64,000 nucleotides of DNA from Roseinatronobacter bogoriensis DSM 18756 (GCF_004366635.1 NZ_SORN01000006.1:124001-188000), one strand, 5' to 3'; counted from the stretch's first letter, positions 1-12,309 are shown. Notes: generated from the sequence alone by a model not told the origin. Numbers and translations are program-made.

Positions 1-27
1 GCCACAAGGGTGAACAGGGCCGTGCGA

Positions 28-699
28 CTATCCGAGCGTCAGGTTTTGGACATGCGCGACCACACGGGTCGGTGTATTCTCGCTATTTGATGAAACCGCG
101 ACAGCGACCAACCGCTCAAGGGGTGAATTAAAGACGCGGGGGAAATCCTGCGTCAGATCGACAGCTTCAGAATAACGCCCAATTTCAGGGCGCCGGGTAA
201 TCAGGTTGCGCAACCTGTCTGGTGCATGGGGGCTGGGAACGACAGTTCCGGGGGGTTGGTTGCCGCCCCAAGTATACATCAGCACCCGCGCCGAGCGGTT
301 GCGCAGCAGGCGTGAAATACTTGTCCCCTCGCGCACGCTGGCGGCGTCCTGTTCGGGCATGCTGACGAAAAACACCCCAAGATTCCTGTCATCATTGCCG
401 ATCTCGGACAGATCCGAGGGTGGCGCGGTGCGCTCCACCTCCCATGTCCAGGACGCGCGCGTCTGGCCGCGCAAGGAGCTTGGTAAAATTCGATACAGGA
501 TGGACGAGGTTCCCTCCGAGATGACGGTCAGCGAATTCTGGCGCAACTCGAACCGATTAGGTGTCAGACGCCGAAACGTCAGATGGTCCCATGCAGTGTC
601 GAACGCAACAGTATTCGCCCCGGCCACGGCGGGCAAAAACGCAGTTGCACCGAAAGCCGTAGCCGAAGCTGTCAGGAAATCTCTGCGCGAAAGGGTCAT
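28..699 (-). CDS. Tat-exported DUF3047 family protein
   Basis: A 223-residue protein with a twin-arginine leader near its N-terminus (SRRDFL followed by a hydrophobic Ala-rich stretch to about residue 28), so it is probably exported folded to the periplasm. The body has the beta-rich character of DUF3047 proteins, with a conserved-looking segment LMYTWGGNQPPG. The start at 699 is chosen because GGAGG lies 5-9 bases upstream and the Tat motif follows at once; the frame is open further upstream, to 771, but without a ribosome site. It is oriented with the large kinase gene upstream (87 bases apart) and could be cotranscribed. Biochemical function is unknown for the family; I infer only the location. 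Confidence 0.75.
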   Translation of the reverse strand: MTLSRRDFLTASATAFGATAFLPAVAGANTVAFDTAWDHLTFRRLTPNRFELRQNSLTVISEGTSSILYRILPSSLRGQTRASWTWEVERTAPPSDLSEIGNDDRNLGVFFVSMPEQDAASVREGTSISRLLRNRSARVLMYTWGGNQPPGTVVPSPHAPDRLRNLITRRPEIGRYSEAVDLTQDFPRVFNSPLERLVAVAVSSNSENTPTRVVAHVQNLTLG

Positions 700-785
700 G
701 CTGCCTCCGGATATGGTGTAGATATCATAAAGCATTACGGCATCTATGCCGCTTGGTTTCAGTTTCCGCACTCACAAGCTCGCGA

Positions 786-4790
<4,005 letters not shown>

Positions 4791-5214
4791 GCCCCCCTCA
4801 CGGGGCCGTGTTCTTTGCCACACACAATGCTACCCTCTCAGCATGAGTCATGACCCCCAGACACAACATGGCCACGATCTTGGAATTCTTGCACTGCAAA
4901 CCGGATCAAACATACACCCACAAATAAGTAACAACACTTAAGACAAAGTGAAACAACCGAATTTTGTGCAAGTAACGATTCATGAGCGGCCAGAGTGACA
5001 TTTGCGCGCGGTGCCATAGCCATTTCACAGGCAGCACAGATGATGCGTCTGCGCCAATAAAAAAGCACGCTATAATAAGGAAAACCTGCCGGGCAGTTCC
5101 TTCAGACGGCTTATCCTTATTTACAGAAATTTGCCCAAACTCTATAAATTTTTTCAATTTCGAAGCGCGCCGCACTGAACTGACGGATTATTTATCTTGA
5201 AAGCCAAAAAAAAT
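4791..5214. other. Gene-poor, relatively AT-rich intergenic stretch
   Basis: No convincing gene. It holds the upstream region of the kinase gene (leftward) and of the 73-residue stress-type gene (rightward). A TATAAT hexamer occurs at 5071-5076 but I cannot pair it with a good -35 box. Two short minus-strand frames here lack ribosome sites and recognisable domains. Confidence 0.5.
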
Positions 5215-5239
5215 GGAACGGAAATGCTGTGTCGCCGTT
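5215..5239 (+). promoter_or_regulatory. Sigma-EcfG type promoter
   Basis: GGAAC at 5215-5219 and CGTT at 5236-5239, spacer 16, exact to the known EcfG consensus. It lies 28 bases before the start of the 73-residue gene. Confidence 0.85.
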
Positions 5240-5267
5240 GTAAAGACAGATCACGAAGGGAGACATC

Positions 5268-5489
5268 ATGGCCAACCCAAAGAATTCCCGAATGACATCG
5301 CAAGAGGCGCGGTCAAAAGAGGCCCTCAAGCTCAAGCAAGATAGTCAAATGAAACAAGTGCCTTACCCGACGGACAAGACACCGGGTCTGGGTATGAAAC
5401 GCATTGAACACATCGATCAGGCCCCTTCTGGCGCGCTAGACGATGTTGGCGAAAAACCTTCGCGGGAACGGTCCAGAGAACGCAGATAA
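5268..5489 (+). CDS. Small hydrophilic protein, putative general stress protein
   Basis: A 73-residue, highly charged protein rich in Lys, Arg, Ser and Gln, with no hydrophobic segment; probably cytoplasmic and partly disordered. I do not recognise a family. The start has a good ribosome site (GGGAG six bases upstream) and sits just after an exact EcfG-type promoter; a clear terminator follows, so this is a single-gene transcript. The context (PRC-barrel gene next, also with an EcfG-like promoter) suggests a role in the general stress response, but the activity is unknown. Confidence 0.75.
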   Translation: MANPKNSRMTSQEARSKEALKLKQDSQMKQVPYPTDKTPGLGMKRIEHIDQAPSGALDDVGEKPSRERSRERR

Positions 5490-5547
5490 ACAGCGCTGAT
5501 ACTGGGTTCCGTTATTCGCCAAACCAAAGCGAAAACCCCTTCTAAAT

Positions 5548-5588
5548 TAAACCGTCGCGTGCATTTAAACTGCATGTGGCGGTTTTTT
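5548..5588 (+). terminator. Rho-independent terminator
   Basis: An inverted repeat (AAACCG ... CGGTTT with an inner GTGCA/TGCAT arm) followed by a T run, placed 59 bases after the 73-residue gene. Confidence 0.75.
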
Positions 5589-5629
5589 CGTGAGCAATAT
5601 AAAATAAAATAATTTGTATTATTTTTACA

Positions 5630-5654
5630 GGAACCCAATCACTCCTCAACTGTT
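5630..5654 (+). promoter_or_regulatory. Near-consensus sigma-EcfG promoter
   Basis: GGAAC at 5630-5634, spacer 16, then TGTT at 5651-5654 (one mismatch to CGTT). It is 49 bases upstream of the PRC-barrel gene, in the right orientation. Confidence 0.55.
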
Positions 5655-5703
5655 TTATCTACCAGAGCTCATAACGAGCCACATGAATAACAGGAGTATT
5701 GTT

Positions 5704-6672
5704 ATGAACAAGCTAATGCTTACAACCGCGATTGTCGCTGTAACTTCGATGGGTGCAGCCGCACAGACGACAGAGACTGGTGCGGCGCAGGCCGGAGAGA
5801 ACGTTCCCGCCTTCCTTGCAACCGATTTCACGGGCAAGAACCTGTATACGCTGGACAGTGATGAGGCACGGACGCTTTCCGAACAGCGCGGCCAGGCAGG
5901 TCACGGCACCGGGTGGGAAAGCAGTGATGTGTTCACAGCCGACCGAGATTCATGGGAAAACGTGGGCAATATTGACGACATGATTGTCACGATGGATGGC
6001 GAAATCCGCGGCATTCTGATTGACGTTGGCGGCTTTCTGGGGATCGGTGCACGCAGCGTGATGGTTGACATCGACGACCTGTACTTCGTGCGTGACGATG
6101 CTGACGCAGAAGGTATCGATGATTTCTTCGTCGTTGCTTCGATGACGGAAGAACAATTGGAAGCCTTGCCGGAATGGAGTGAGGACCAGCTAAGCACAGG
6201 GTTTGAACAGCGCAGCTATGACAGCGCGCAAGCCGAACCAGGCGCGACAATGGGTGCAGGTCACACAACCTCGATGGATGATCCGCAAAGCGACTCTGCC
6301 CAGATGCAGACCCAAGACGGAATGCAAGGCAATGACGACATGGCGACACAGGCCGAAGCCCGCACAGATGTTCCCGCAGGCTATGAGGTGCTGAGCGCTG
6401 AAGAGCGTACCGTCGACCGCCTGCTGGGAGCAGATGTATATGGCCGCGAGGGCGACAATATTGCCACGGTCGATGATCTTGTGATGGGCGATGACGGGTC
6501 GGTAACTCATGCGGTGATGGATGTTGGCGGCTTCCTTGGCCTTGGCGAACACACTGTCGCACTGGAAATCGATGACATCGACATCCTGTGGAACGACGAA
6601 GACGGGAATGTGCGCGTGCAATTGCCCATGACACAGGAAGAGATGGAAAGCCTGCCAGAATACGAAAGCTGA
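5704..6672 (+). CDS. Exported protein with two PRC-barrel domains
   Basis: A 322-residue protein with a Sec signal peptide (about 1-21, ending AAA-Q) and two PRC-barrel-like domains, roughly 35-165 and 225-320. The repeats are recognisable by DVGGFLGIGARSV and DVGGFLGLGEHTV, each followed by an Asp/Glu-rich strand and a similar ending with EEQLEALPEW or EEMESLPEY. They are joined by an acidic, Gln/Met/Asp-rich linker (about 185-225). The start is set by AGGAG nine bases upstream and by the signal peptide. Exported PRC-barrel proteins are common in alphaproteobacteria and often stress-induced; the near-consensus EcfG promoter fits this. The molecular role is not known. Confidence 0.85.
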   Translation: MNKLMLTTAIVAVTSMGAAAQTTETGAAQAGENVPAFLATDFTGKNLYTLDSDEARTLSEQRGQAGHGTGWESSDVFTADRDSWENVGNIDDMIVTMDGEIRGILIDVGGFLGIGARSVMVDIDDLYFVRDDADAEGIDDFFVVASMTEEQLEALPEWSEDQLSTGFEQRSYDSAQAEPGATMGAGHTTSMDDPQSDSAQMQTQDGMQGNDDMATQAEARTDVPAGYEVLSAEERTVDRLLGADVYGREGDNIATVDDLVMGDDGSVTHAVMDVGGFLGLGEHTVALEIDDIDILWNDEDGNVRVQLPMTQEEMESLPEYES

Positions 6673-6710
6673 TCTCATCTTGCTTGTTGCCGAAGTTGCG
6701 TAACGAGTAC

Positions 6711-6740
6711 CAAGACCCGCCAGAATGGCGGGTCTTTTTT
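6711..6740 (+). terminator. Strong rho-independent terminator after the PRC-barrel gene
   Basis: AAGACCCGCC-AGAAT-GGCGGGTCTT followed by T residues. Copy 1 of the dispersed repeat begins about 28 bases downstream. Confidence 0.92.
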
Positions 6741-6767
6741 GACCTGTTGCAGATTGATGCACAGTTT

Positions 6768-7084
6768 TGAGAGTGCATGACCAGAAGCAGGCCACCCAAG
6801 GACGGCTTGGAGGGCGTTGCGGACGGTGGATGGTTTCAGTAAGCCGCGCAGCGTCGGGCCGCGGTGCGGCGATCCACCGCATAATCTGTAGCGCTTTATG
6901 CTGGCCAAGTCCCTGCGAGATATGATCTGAGCGCTTGGAGCAGCCAAATCGCCGTGCCGTGGGAGCGGCCCGGCGATGCGCGGCGGCCTTCGGCCTTTGT
7001 TCCGCGCTCCTCTATGTCTCCTTTGTCCCGAAAGCTGGTGTTTCACATTCAGGATGGCAGCTTGGTCAGGTGCAAGGTTATAAA
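6768..7084 (+). repeat. Dispersed intergenic repeat, copy 1 (arms B-core-A)
   Basis: About 317 bases, related to 15678-16004 and 30326-30657. The core contains CCGCGCAGCGTCGGGCCGCG, GTAGCGCTTTATG and GGCGGCCTTCGGCC. Left arm (CTTGGAGGGCGTTGCGGAC) matches the left arm of copy 2; the right arm (GGTCAGGTGCA on the plus strand) is a diverged version of the right arm of copy 2. The outer limits are approximate. Short open frames inside are not credible genes. Confidence 0.85.
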
Positions 7085-7153
7085 TCCCCCGCCGCAAGAC
7101 ACAGCTCTGTACACCCTTCAACCCGACCAGCATCGGAAATTTTTATCCGCTGC

Positions 7154-7178
7154 GGAACCAGAGCAAGCCTTTCGCGTT
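7154..7178 (+). promoter_or_regulatory. Sigma-EcfG type promoter
   Basis: GGAAC at 7154-7158, spacer 16, CGTT at 7175-7178; exact consensus, 50 bases upstream of the 25-residue gene. Confidence 0.85.
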
Positions 7179-7228
7179 GTGTCGCTGTGATAGGGGTAAG
7201 AACGCCTCAAGACAGGAGAGGTACCAAA

Positions 7229-7306
7229 ATGCGCGGGATACTGCTTTGGTTTGTCGGGGTTCCTATTCCCGTTATCATTCTTTTGTTTCTGTTCGGCGTT
7301 CTGTGA
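7229..7306 (+). CDS. 25-residue single-span membrane microprotein
   Basis: A tiny gene encoding 25 residues, almost entirely one hydrophobic helix (LLWFVGVPIPVIILLFLF) after MRG. Support for reality: AGGAGAGG ribosome site seven bases upstream of the ATG and an exact EcfG promoter 50 bases upstream. It lies between the repeat copy and the cytochrome oxidase operon. The Pro-rich V-G-V-P-I-P-V core gives the helix a kink. Function unknown; I infer a stress-induced membrane peptide. Confidence 0.7.
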   Translation: MRGILLWFVGVPIPVIILLFLFGVL

Positions 7307-7412
7307 TCGACAAAATGTTTTGAACCCGGCTTTATTCCTCACACGTGGTGACAATGGCTCTAAGTCACGGAACAGACTGGCTACGCAGAACACCCGGAAC
7401 GCGTAATCCGGC

Positions 7413-8129
7413 ATGAGTGAGGCGTCCCCATATTGCGGCCCCGCCCCGGAATGGTCGGATTGGTATTCCGCCTGGAATCTTGATCCATTTCTTATCGCTA
7501 TGCTGCTGGCTCTCGGCCTGACGGGTGCCTATGCGCTGCGCAGCAAACCCGCGAACAGGAAAAAAGCCTTTTCCGTCGCGTCAGGGGCGGCGGTTGTGGC
7601 GTTCATTTCACCGCTCTGTGCCTTGACTGTTGCGCTTTTTGCAGCGCGCACATTTCATCACCTGCTGGTATTTGGTGTATTGGCACCGGCATTGGCCGTG
7701 GCCTTTCCTTTGCGCAAGATCGGAATCTCGACCAGCTTTATCGCCCTGTCAGCCGCGCTCTGGCTTTGGCACTTGCCTCAGGTCTATAGTGCGGCATGGG
7801 ATAGCGCTGTGATATATTGGGGGATGCAGGCGGCGTTGATCCTTCCGGCATGGGCGTTCTGGTCAGTCGTTCTGGGGCGCAGCAAGCTGGACCATGTGAT
7901 CTGGCTTATTCCCCTGATCGGGCAGATGGGGTTGCTGGGTGCCGTGCTGACCTTCGCACAGCGGCCCTTTTACCTTGAACATCTGACCTATGCGGAACGC
8001 TTCGGGCTTTCTGCGCTAGCAGACCAACAGCTTGCAGGGCTGATCATGTGGGTTCCCGGCATGATCCCGGTGGCAGTCCTGGCCGCGATCATGGCGCATC
8101 GGATCTTGCGTCGGGAAATGGGGATATGA
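7413..8129 (+). CDS. ctaG: Cytochrome c oxidase assembly protein, caa3-type CtaG family
   Basis: A 238-residue integral membrane protein with about six or seven hydrophobic segments. The pattern (WNLDP near the N-terminus; ARTFHHLLVFGVLAPALAVA and HLPQVY with membrane His residues; closing WVPGMIPVAVLAA) matches the caa3-type CtaG family, which assists copper-site assembly of haem-copper oxidases. It is the first gene of a tightly packed operon: its stop overlaps the next start by four bases and the oxidase subunits follow. No clear promoter was recognised in the 100 bases upstream. Confidence 0.85.
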   Translation: MSEASPYCGPAPEWSDWYSAWNLDPFLIAMLLALGLTGAYALRSKPANRKKAFSVASGAAVVAFISPLCALTVALFAARTFHHLLVFGVLAPALAVAFPLRKIGISTSFIALSAALWLWHLPQVYSAAWDSAVIYWGMQAALILPAWAFWSVVLGRSKLDHVIWLIPLIGQMGLLGAVLTFAQRPFYLEHLTYAERFGLSALADQQLAGLIMWVPGMIPVAVLAAIMAHRILRREMGI

Positions 8130-8632
8130 TCGCAATACTGAAAGCCGCCCATATCATTGCCCTGTCAATATGGTGTGCCGGGCTGATCCTGCTACCGATA
8201 TTGCTGCACATCTACGGACGCCGCTCAGAAGTGCGCACGCAAGCTGGATATTCCGAGTTTCGCTGGCTGACACATTACAGCTACACTGCCGTGGTGACGC
8301 CTGCCGCCGTGATTGCGGTAGCCGTCGGGACCATTCTGATCTTTGCCCTGGAAATTCTCGACGCATGGATGCTTGCCAAGCTGATCGCCGTCTGTGGCAT
8401 GGTTCTGTTGCACGCATGGCTGGGACATCTGATCGTGCAGGCCGGCGAAGGGCGCGGCATGTATGCAACGCCAAGGGCGGGTTTGTCACTTCTGGCGCTG
8501 GTGCCCTTGATCGGTCTGGTGCTGTGGTTGGTATTAGCAAAACCCGCGTTTGAAGACGCTGTCGCGCTGTTTCCTGCCTTCCTGCTAGAGCCGCGCGGCA
8601 ACCAGATCCCGGCCAGGTTTGACCCCCTATGA
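8126..8632 (+). CDS. CopD-like membrane protein of the oxidase operon
   Basis: A 168-residue protein with about four membrane helices, beginning MIAILKAAHIIALSIWCAG. The His-containing first helix and second-helix W-L-T-H-Y-S-Y resemble CopD/DUF2269-type haem or copper membrane proteins often found beside oxidase genes. The start overlaps the ctaG stop (ATGA), and the stop overlaps the coxB start by four bases, implying translational coupling. A role in copper or haem supply to the oxidase is inferred from context only. Confidence 0.7.
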   Translation: MIAILKAAHIIALSIWCAGLILLPILLHIYGRRSEVRTQAGYSEFRWLTHYSYTAVVTPAAVIAVAVGTILIFALEILDAWMLAKLIAVCGMVLLHAWLGHLIVQAGEGRGMYATPRAGLSLLALVPLIGLVLWLVLAKPAFEDAVALFPAFLLEPRGNQIPARFDPL

Positions 8633-9309
8633 CCCGCCCTGCCCTGATCCTGATCGCAGCCCTGACGCTGGCCGCCTGCGATGGCCCGCTTTCGACCTTG
8701 CACCCATCAGGCCCGATTGCCACCGAGATTGCATGGCTATGGTGGGCAATGCTGGTGGGCTCTGTGTTCATTACGGTCTTCGTGCTGGTCTTGCTTGTGT
8801 TGGCATTTGGCAAGCCGCGTCAGGTGCAAGCACGTTTCTGGACACATGGGCTGGGCCTGTGGTTCTCGATGGCGATTCTAAGTTCGGTTCTGGGCGCGGG
8901 GTTATGGGTCGGAGAGCGTATTCTGCCGCGTGATGATGGCGCGGTGACTGTGCAGGCCCACGCGTTTCAATGGGGCTGGGAGTTTACGCATACTGGCGCA
9001 GACGCGCAGGAAGAGCGGACATTTGACGTGCTGCACATTCCCGCAGGCCAGCCCGTAGATGTGCTGATCACCTCGGAGGATGTGATCCATTCCTTCTGGG
9101 TGCCACAGCTTGCAGGCAAGATGGACGCCATCCCCGGCCGTACCAACCGCACCCGTATCGAGGCAGATGCGCCCGGAATATACGAGGGCCTTTGCGCCGA
9201 ATTCTGCGGCACCGGACATGCGCGTATGCGCTTTTCCGTGCAGGCCCACGAAGACTGGCCCCCAGACCTGTCTGATCAAGGGGCCACAAGTCAGGAGGGC
9301 CAACCATGA
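8629..9309 (+). CDS. coxB: Cytochrome c oxidase subunit II
   Basis: A 226-residue subunit II. It has a lipoprotein signal (LTLAAC, Cys about 17), two membrane helices (about 35-60 and 80-100), then a cupredoxin domain. The CuA ligands are visible: His in VIHSFWVPQLAGK, then CAEFCGTGHARM with both Cys, the His and the Met. The aromatic stretch FQWGWEF is also typical. There is no C-terminal cytochrome c domain, so electrons must come from a separate cytochrome c. It overlaps its neighbours by four bases on both sides. Confidence 0.93.
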   Translation: MTRPALILIAALTLAACDGPLSTLHPSGPIATEIAWLWWAMLVGSVFITVFVLVLLVLAFGKPRQVQARFWTHGLGLWFSMAILSSVLGAGLWVGERILPRDDGAVTVQAHAFQWGWEFTHTGADAQEERTFDVLHIPAGQPVDVLITSEDVIHSFWVPQLAGKMDAIPGRTNRTRIEADAPGIYEGLCAEFCGTGHARMRFSVQAHEDWPPDLSDQGATSQEGQP

Positions 9310-11840
9310 CCGATGCCACGATTGACCCCGAAGCAGCAGAGCGTGCAGCCCCCCTCACCATCTCGCGCACCCCTCCCCGTCGCGCTTTGGCACTGCACCG
9401 GGAACTGACACGCGTCTGGCGCAATGACCGCGGGCTATGGGGGCAGATCACGGCGGTGAACCACACCACGCTGGGCCTGCGGTTCATGGGCACGGCGCTG
9501 GTTTTCTTTGCCATTGGCGGCATTCTGTCCATGCTGATCCGCGCGCAGCTTGCGACCCATCAGGGCGCGTTTCTGGACACGGAACTATATAACCAGATAT
9601 TCACGATGCATGGCAGCATCATGATGTTCCTGTTTGCCATTCCCATGCTGGAAGGCTTGGGGATATGGCTGTTGCCCAAATTGCTGGGCACGCGGGACAT
9701 GGCATTCCCACGCCTGACGGCGCTGGGGTATTGGTGCTATCTGTTTGGCGGGCTGATCATGCTGACCGCGCTTTTGTTCGGGGTCGCCCCGCATGACGGC
9801 TGGTTCATGTATACGCCGCTATCGGACGCCACTCATTCCCCCGGCATCAATGCCGATGTCTGGCTGTTGGGCGTAACCTTTGTCGAAATCTCGGCTATTG
9901 CGGCGGCGGTCGAGATTACTGTCACCATCCTGCGCCAGCGCGCGCCGGGAATGCGGCTGACCGAAATGCCGCTATTTGCGTGGTATATGCTGGGCACCAG
10001 CGTCATGATGCTGGTGGGCTTTCCACCCCTCATTGCAGGATCGGTCCTGCTGGAGCTGGAGCGCGCCTTTGGCTGGCCATTTTTCGACCCGACACGCGGC
10101 GGCGATCCGCTGTTGTGGCAGCACCTGTTCTGGCTGTTTGGCCACCCGGAGGTGTATATCATCTTTCTGCCTGCTGCGGGTGCAATGTCGATGATCATTC
10201 CGGTCATGTGCCGCACGACAATTCTGGGCTACGGGGCGATTGTCGCGGCCATATTGGCGCTGGTATTCCTGTCTTTCGGCCTTTGGGTGCACCATATGTT
10301 CACTGTGGGCATTCCGCATATGGCGCTGGCGTTCTTTTCTGCGGCCTCTGTCCTTGTGGCGGTGCCAACGGCGGTGCAGGTTTTTGCGTGGATCGGCACC
10401 ATGTGGAAAGGGCACCCGCAATTCCACCTGCCGATGTATCATATCCTTGGTTTTTTCCTGACTTTCGTGATGGGTGGGCTGACCGGGGTGATGCTGGCCA
10501 TCGTACCCTTTAACTGGCAGGCCCATGACACGGCCTTTGTTACCGCGCATCTGCATTACGTGTTGATTGGCGGCTTCGTGTTCCCGATGATGGCGGCAGC
10601 AACCTACTGGCTGCCGCTGATCACCGGCAAACGCCGCGTCAAAGGGCTGGGCGAGGCCGCGTTCTGGGTGATCCTGCTGGGGTTTCATGGCACGTTTTTC
10701 ATCATGCACCTGACCGGACTGTTGGGAATGCCGCGCCGGGTGGATGTCTATCCAGACAACCCCGAATGGGTCTGGCTGAACCTGACCTCATCCATTTTCA
10801 GTTTCGTACTGACCATAGGCTTTGCAATGTTCGTGCTGGACCTGATCCTGCAAGTCACGCTTGGAAAGCGCGAAAGCCGCGACCCGTGGCGCGCACCGAC
10901 GCTGGACTGGGCCATGCCCATCCCTTCGCCCAGCTATAATTTCGCCTCTCTCCCCATACCGCAACATCTTGGTAAACCTGCGCGCGACATAATGCTGGCA
11001 CTGGCACGCGGCGAAGGGGCGCTGGCCGGTGCGCCAAGGGGGCGGCGGGAATTGCTGGTAACGTCTGTGGGCGATGCGCGGCCACATCATGTGGCACTTC
11101 TGCCCGGCAACACAGCCCTGCCGCTTTGGCTATCAGCCAGTATCGGGGTGTTTGTGTTGATGATGCTGGCCAGCCAGTATCTATTGGCGGGCCTTTCCCT
11201 GATGCCTGTGGCAGTGCTGATCTGGATTTGGGCCAGAGGCATGGCACCGGCTGGGGTTCTGGGGGAAGTCGAAGCCTCGCCGGGGGTCCACTTGCCGGTC
11301 CATCACCGCAGCGCACAAAGCCTTGGCAGGAGCGGCCTGACCGCATTTCTGGTGGCTGATGGCACATTGTTCGCCTCGCTCATGTTCGGGGTCGCCTTCT
11401 TGTCGGTGGTCACATCCGGCGTTGCCCCACCTGTTGCAACGGCGCAAAGCCTGCACAGTGCAATTGGGCTGGCTGCCATTGGCGTCGCTCTTGTTCTGGC
11501 CGCCAGATGCGCACAGACGAATACACCGCGCGCCGTTGCTATTGGTCTGGGGTCAAACCTGCTTTCCCTGCTGGTGCTGATATGGCTGGCCATAACGCAA
11601 ATGGATGACCCCACAATCCATGCGCGCGACGCCTTGCGCGCAGCGCTTGCGGGCTATGCCGGGCTGCATGTTCTGGTCGCCGCCTGCATGGCCGCCTTCG
11701 TTCTTGACCAGTTTCGACGTGAAGAGATTACCCCGCAAACCCAAGGCGCATTCGGTGCGTGGCGGATGTGGCAGCGGTTCACGTCGGTGGTGGTGCTGAT
11801 CTCGGTTCTGGTGCTGGCGGCGCAGGCGGGTCTGTCATGA
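9306..11840 (+). CDS. Fused cytochrome c oxidase subunits I and III
   Basis: An 844-residue fusion. Residues about 30-560 are subunit I: membrane helices with the haem and CuB His residues (ITMHGSIMMF-like helix II, FGHPEVYI, VWVHH-type HHMFT, and HLHYVLIGG). The HPEVY motif carries the glutamate of A1-type proton-pumping oxidases. After a linker (about 560-640) the C-terminal part (about 640-840) is a subunit III-like helical bundle starting VHHRSAQSLGRSG. Subunit I/III fusions are known in caa3 and some alternative aa3 oxidases. The gene is coupled to coxB upstream and to a small membrane protein downstream. Confidence 0.92.
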   Translation: MTDATIDPEAAERAAPLTISRTPPRRALALHRELTRVWRNDRGLWGQITAVNHTTLGLRFMGTALVFFAIGGILSMLIRAQLATHQGAFLDTELYNQIFTMHGSIMMFLFAIPMLEGLGIWLLPKLLGTRDMAFPRLTALGYWCYLFGGLIMLTALLFGVAPHDGWFMYTPLSDATHSPGINADVWLLGVTFVEISAIAAAVEITVTILRQRAPGMRLTEMPLFAWYMLGTSVMMLVGFPPLIAGSVLLELERAFGWPFFDPTRGGDPLLWQHLFWLFGHPEVYIIFLPAAGAMSMIIPVMCRTTILGYGAIVAAILALVFLSFGLWVHHMFTVGIPHMALAFFSAASVLVAVPTAVQVFAWIGTMWKGHPQFHLPMYHILGFFLTFVMGGLTGVMLAIVPFNWQAHDTAFVTAHLHYVLIGGFVFPMMAAATYWLPLITGKRRVKGLGEAAFWVILLGFHGTFFIMHLTGLLGMPRRVDVYPDNPEWVWLNLTSSIFSFVLTIGFAMFVLDLILQVTLGKRESRDPWRAPTLDWAMPIPSPSYNFASLPIPQHLGKPARDIMLALARGEGALAGAPRGRRELLVTSVGDARPHHVALLPGNTALPLWLSASIGVFVLMMLASQYLLAGLSLMPVAVLIWIWARGMAPAGVLGEVEASPGVHLPVHHRSAQSLGRSGLTAFLVADGTLFASLMFGVAFLSVVTSGVAPPVATAQSLHSAIGLAAIGVALVLAARCAQTNTPRAVAIGLGSNLLSLLVLIWLAITQMDDPTIHARDALRAALAGYAGLHVLVAACMAAFVLDQFRREEITPQTQGAFGAWRMWQRFTSVVVLISVLVLAAQAGLS

Positions 11841-12136
11841 CTTGGCTGGGCAAACTGATCGCTGGCCCGATGTTATGGGCGCTGATCTTCAGCCTTGTCT
11901 ATGCGCTGCACGGCTGGGCTTGTGCAGGCCAGCCCGGGCCCGAAGGTTTGCCCCCCCTCTCTCAATCAATGCTGATCGGGGTTTGGGTTTTGGGGCTGCT
12001 TGCCTTCATTCCGCTGCTGCGCCTGACCCGTCCAGGGGCAGCGCGGCATGACCGCCTACCCAGACTTGCAACATGGACAGGGCTGGTTGCGACCGCATTC
12101 ACCCTGTTCCCGGTTGTCATAATAACCAGCTGCTGA
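11837..12136 (+). CDS. Small membrane protein at the end of the oxidase operon
   Basis: A 99-residue protein with three likely membrane helices (about 8-25, 45-62, 78-97). The start overlaps the stop of the oxidase gene (ATGA), so it is translationally coupled. I recognise no family; position suggests a small accessory subunit or assembly factor of this oxidase. It ends with SC. The hairpin immediately downstream serves the opposite strand, but could also stop this operon. Confidence 0.7.
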   Translation: MTWLGKLIAGPMLWALIFSLVYALHGWACAGQPGPEGLPPLSQSMLIGVWVLGLLAFIPLLRLTRPGAARHDRLPRLATWTGLVATAFTLFPVVIITSC

Positions 12137-12179
12137 AAGAAAAAGCCCGCCTTGCCACGAGGGAGCGGACAAGGCGGGC
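12137..12179 (-). terminator. Rho-independent terminator of the candidate small RNA
   Basis: Ten-base-pair GC-rich stem (12145-12154 with 12170-12179), 15-base loop, and on the minus strand a T-rich tail. On the plus strand no T run follows, so it mainly serves leftward transcription. Confidence 0.85.
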
Positions 12180-12236
12180 AGAGAGGTCTGAGAGGTATCG
12201 GGAGGGATTTGAAACCAGATACCGGACAGGAACACT
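12137..12236 (-). ncRNA. Candidate sigma-EcfG-dependent small RNA with C-rich loop
   Basis: On the minus strand an exact EcfG-type promoter (12242-12267) is followed about 55 bases later by a strong rho-independent terminator, with no credible gene between. The predicted transcript is about 100 nt. It contains a 6-bp stem GGTATC/GATACC closing a loop that ends in TCCCTCCC, an unpaired CCTCTC stretch, then the terminator stem GCCCGCCTTG/CAAGGCGGGC and TTTTTC. C-rich loops of this kind can pair with ribosome binding sites of target mRNAs. Family not recognised; existence and ends are inferred from promoter and terminator. Confidence 0.65.
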
Positions 12237-12241
12237 TGTGA

Positions 12242-12267
12242 AACGCATGGTTTTTGCCTTTGGTTCC
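12242..12267 (-). promoter_or_regulatory. Sigma-EcfG type promoter of the candidate small RNA
   Basis: On the minus strand GGAAC (12267-12263), spacer 17, CGTT (12245-12242). It points away from the 90-residue gene and into the gene-free stretch. Confidence 0.75.
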
Positions 12268-12309
12268 CCGGAAAAATCAGAATTCTGGTTTTTTTCTCAG
12301 AACGTGAAC

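Noticed and set aside
4838..5175. Two overlapping minus-strand open frames (76 and 89 codons) in the gap after the large kinase
   Set aside because: No ribosome sites, no recognisable domain, Cys/hydrophobic composition unlike neighbouring genes; better treated as untranslated sequence.
7369..7416. GGAAC twice upstream of ctaG as a possible EcfG promoter for the oxidase operon
   Set aside because: No CGTT at 16 or 17 bases in either case.
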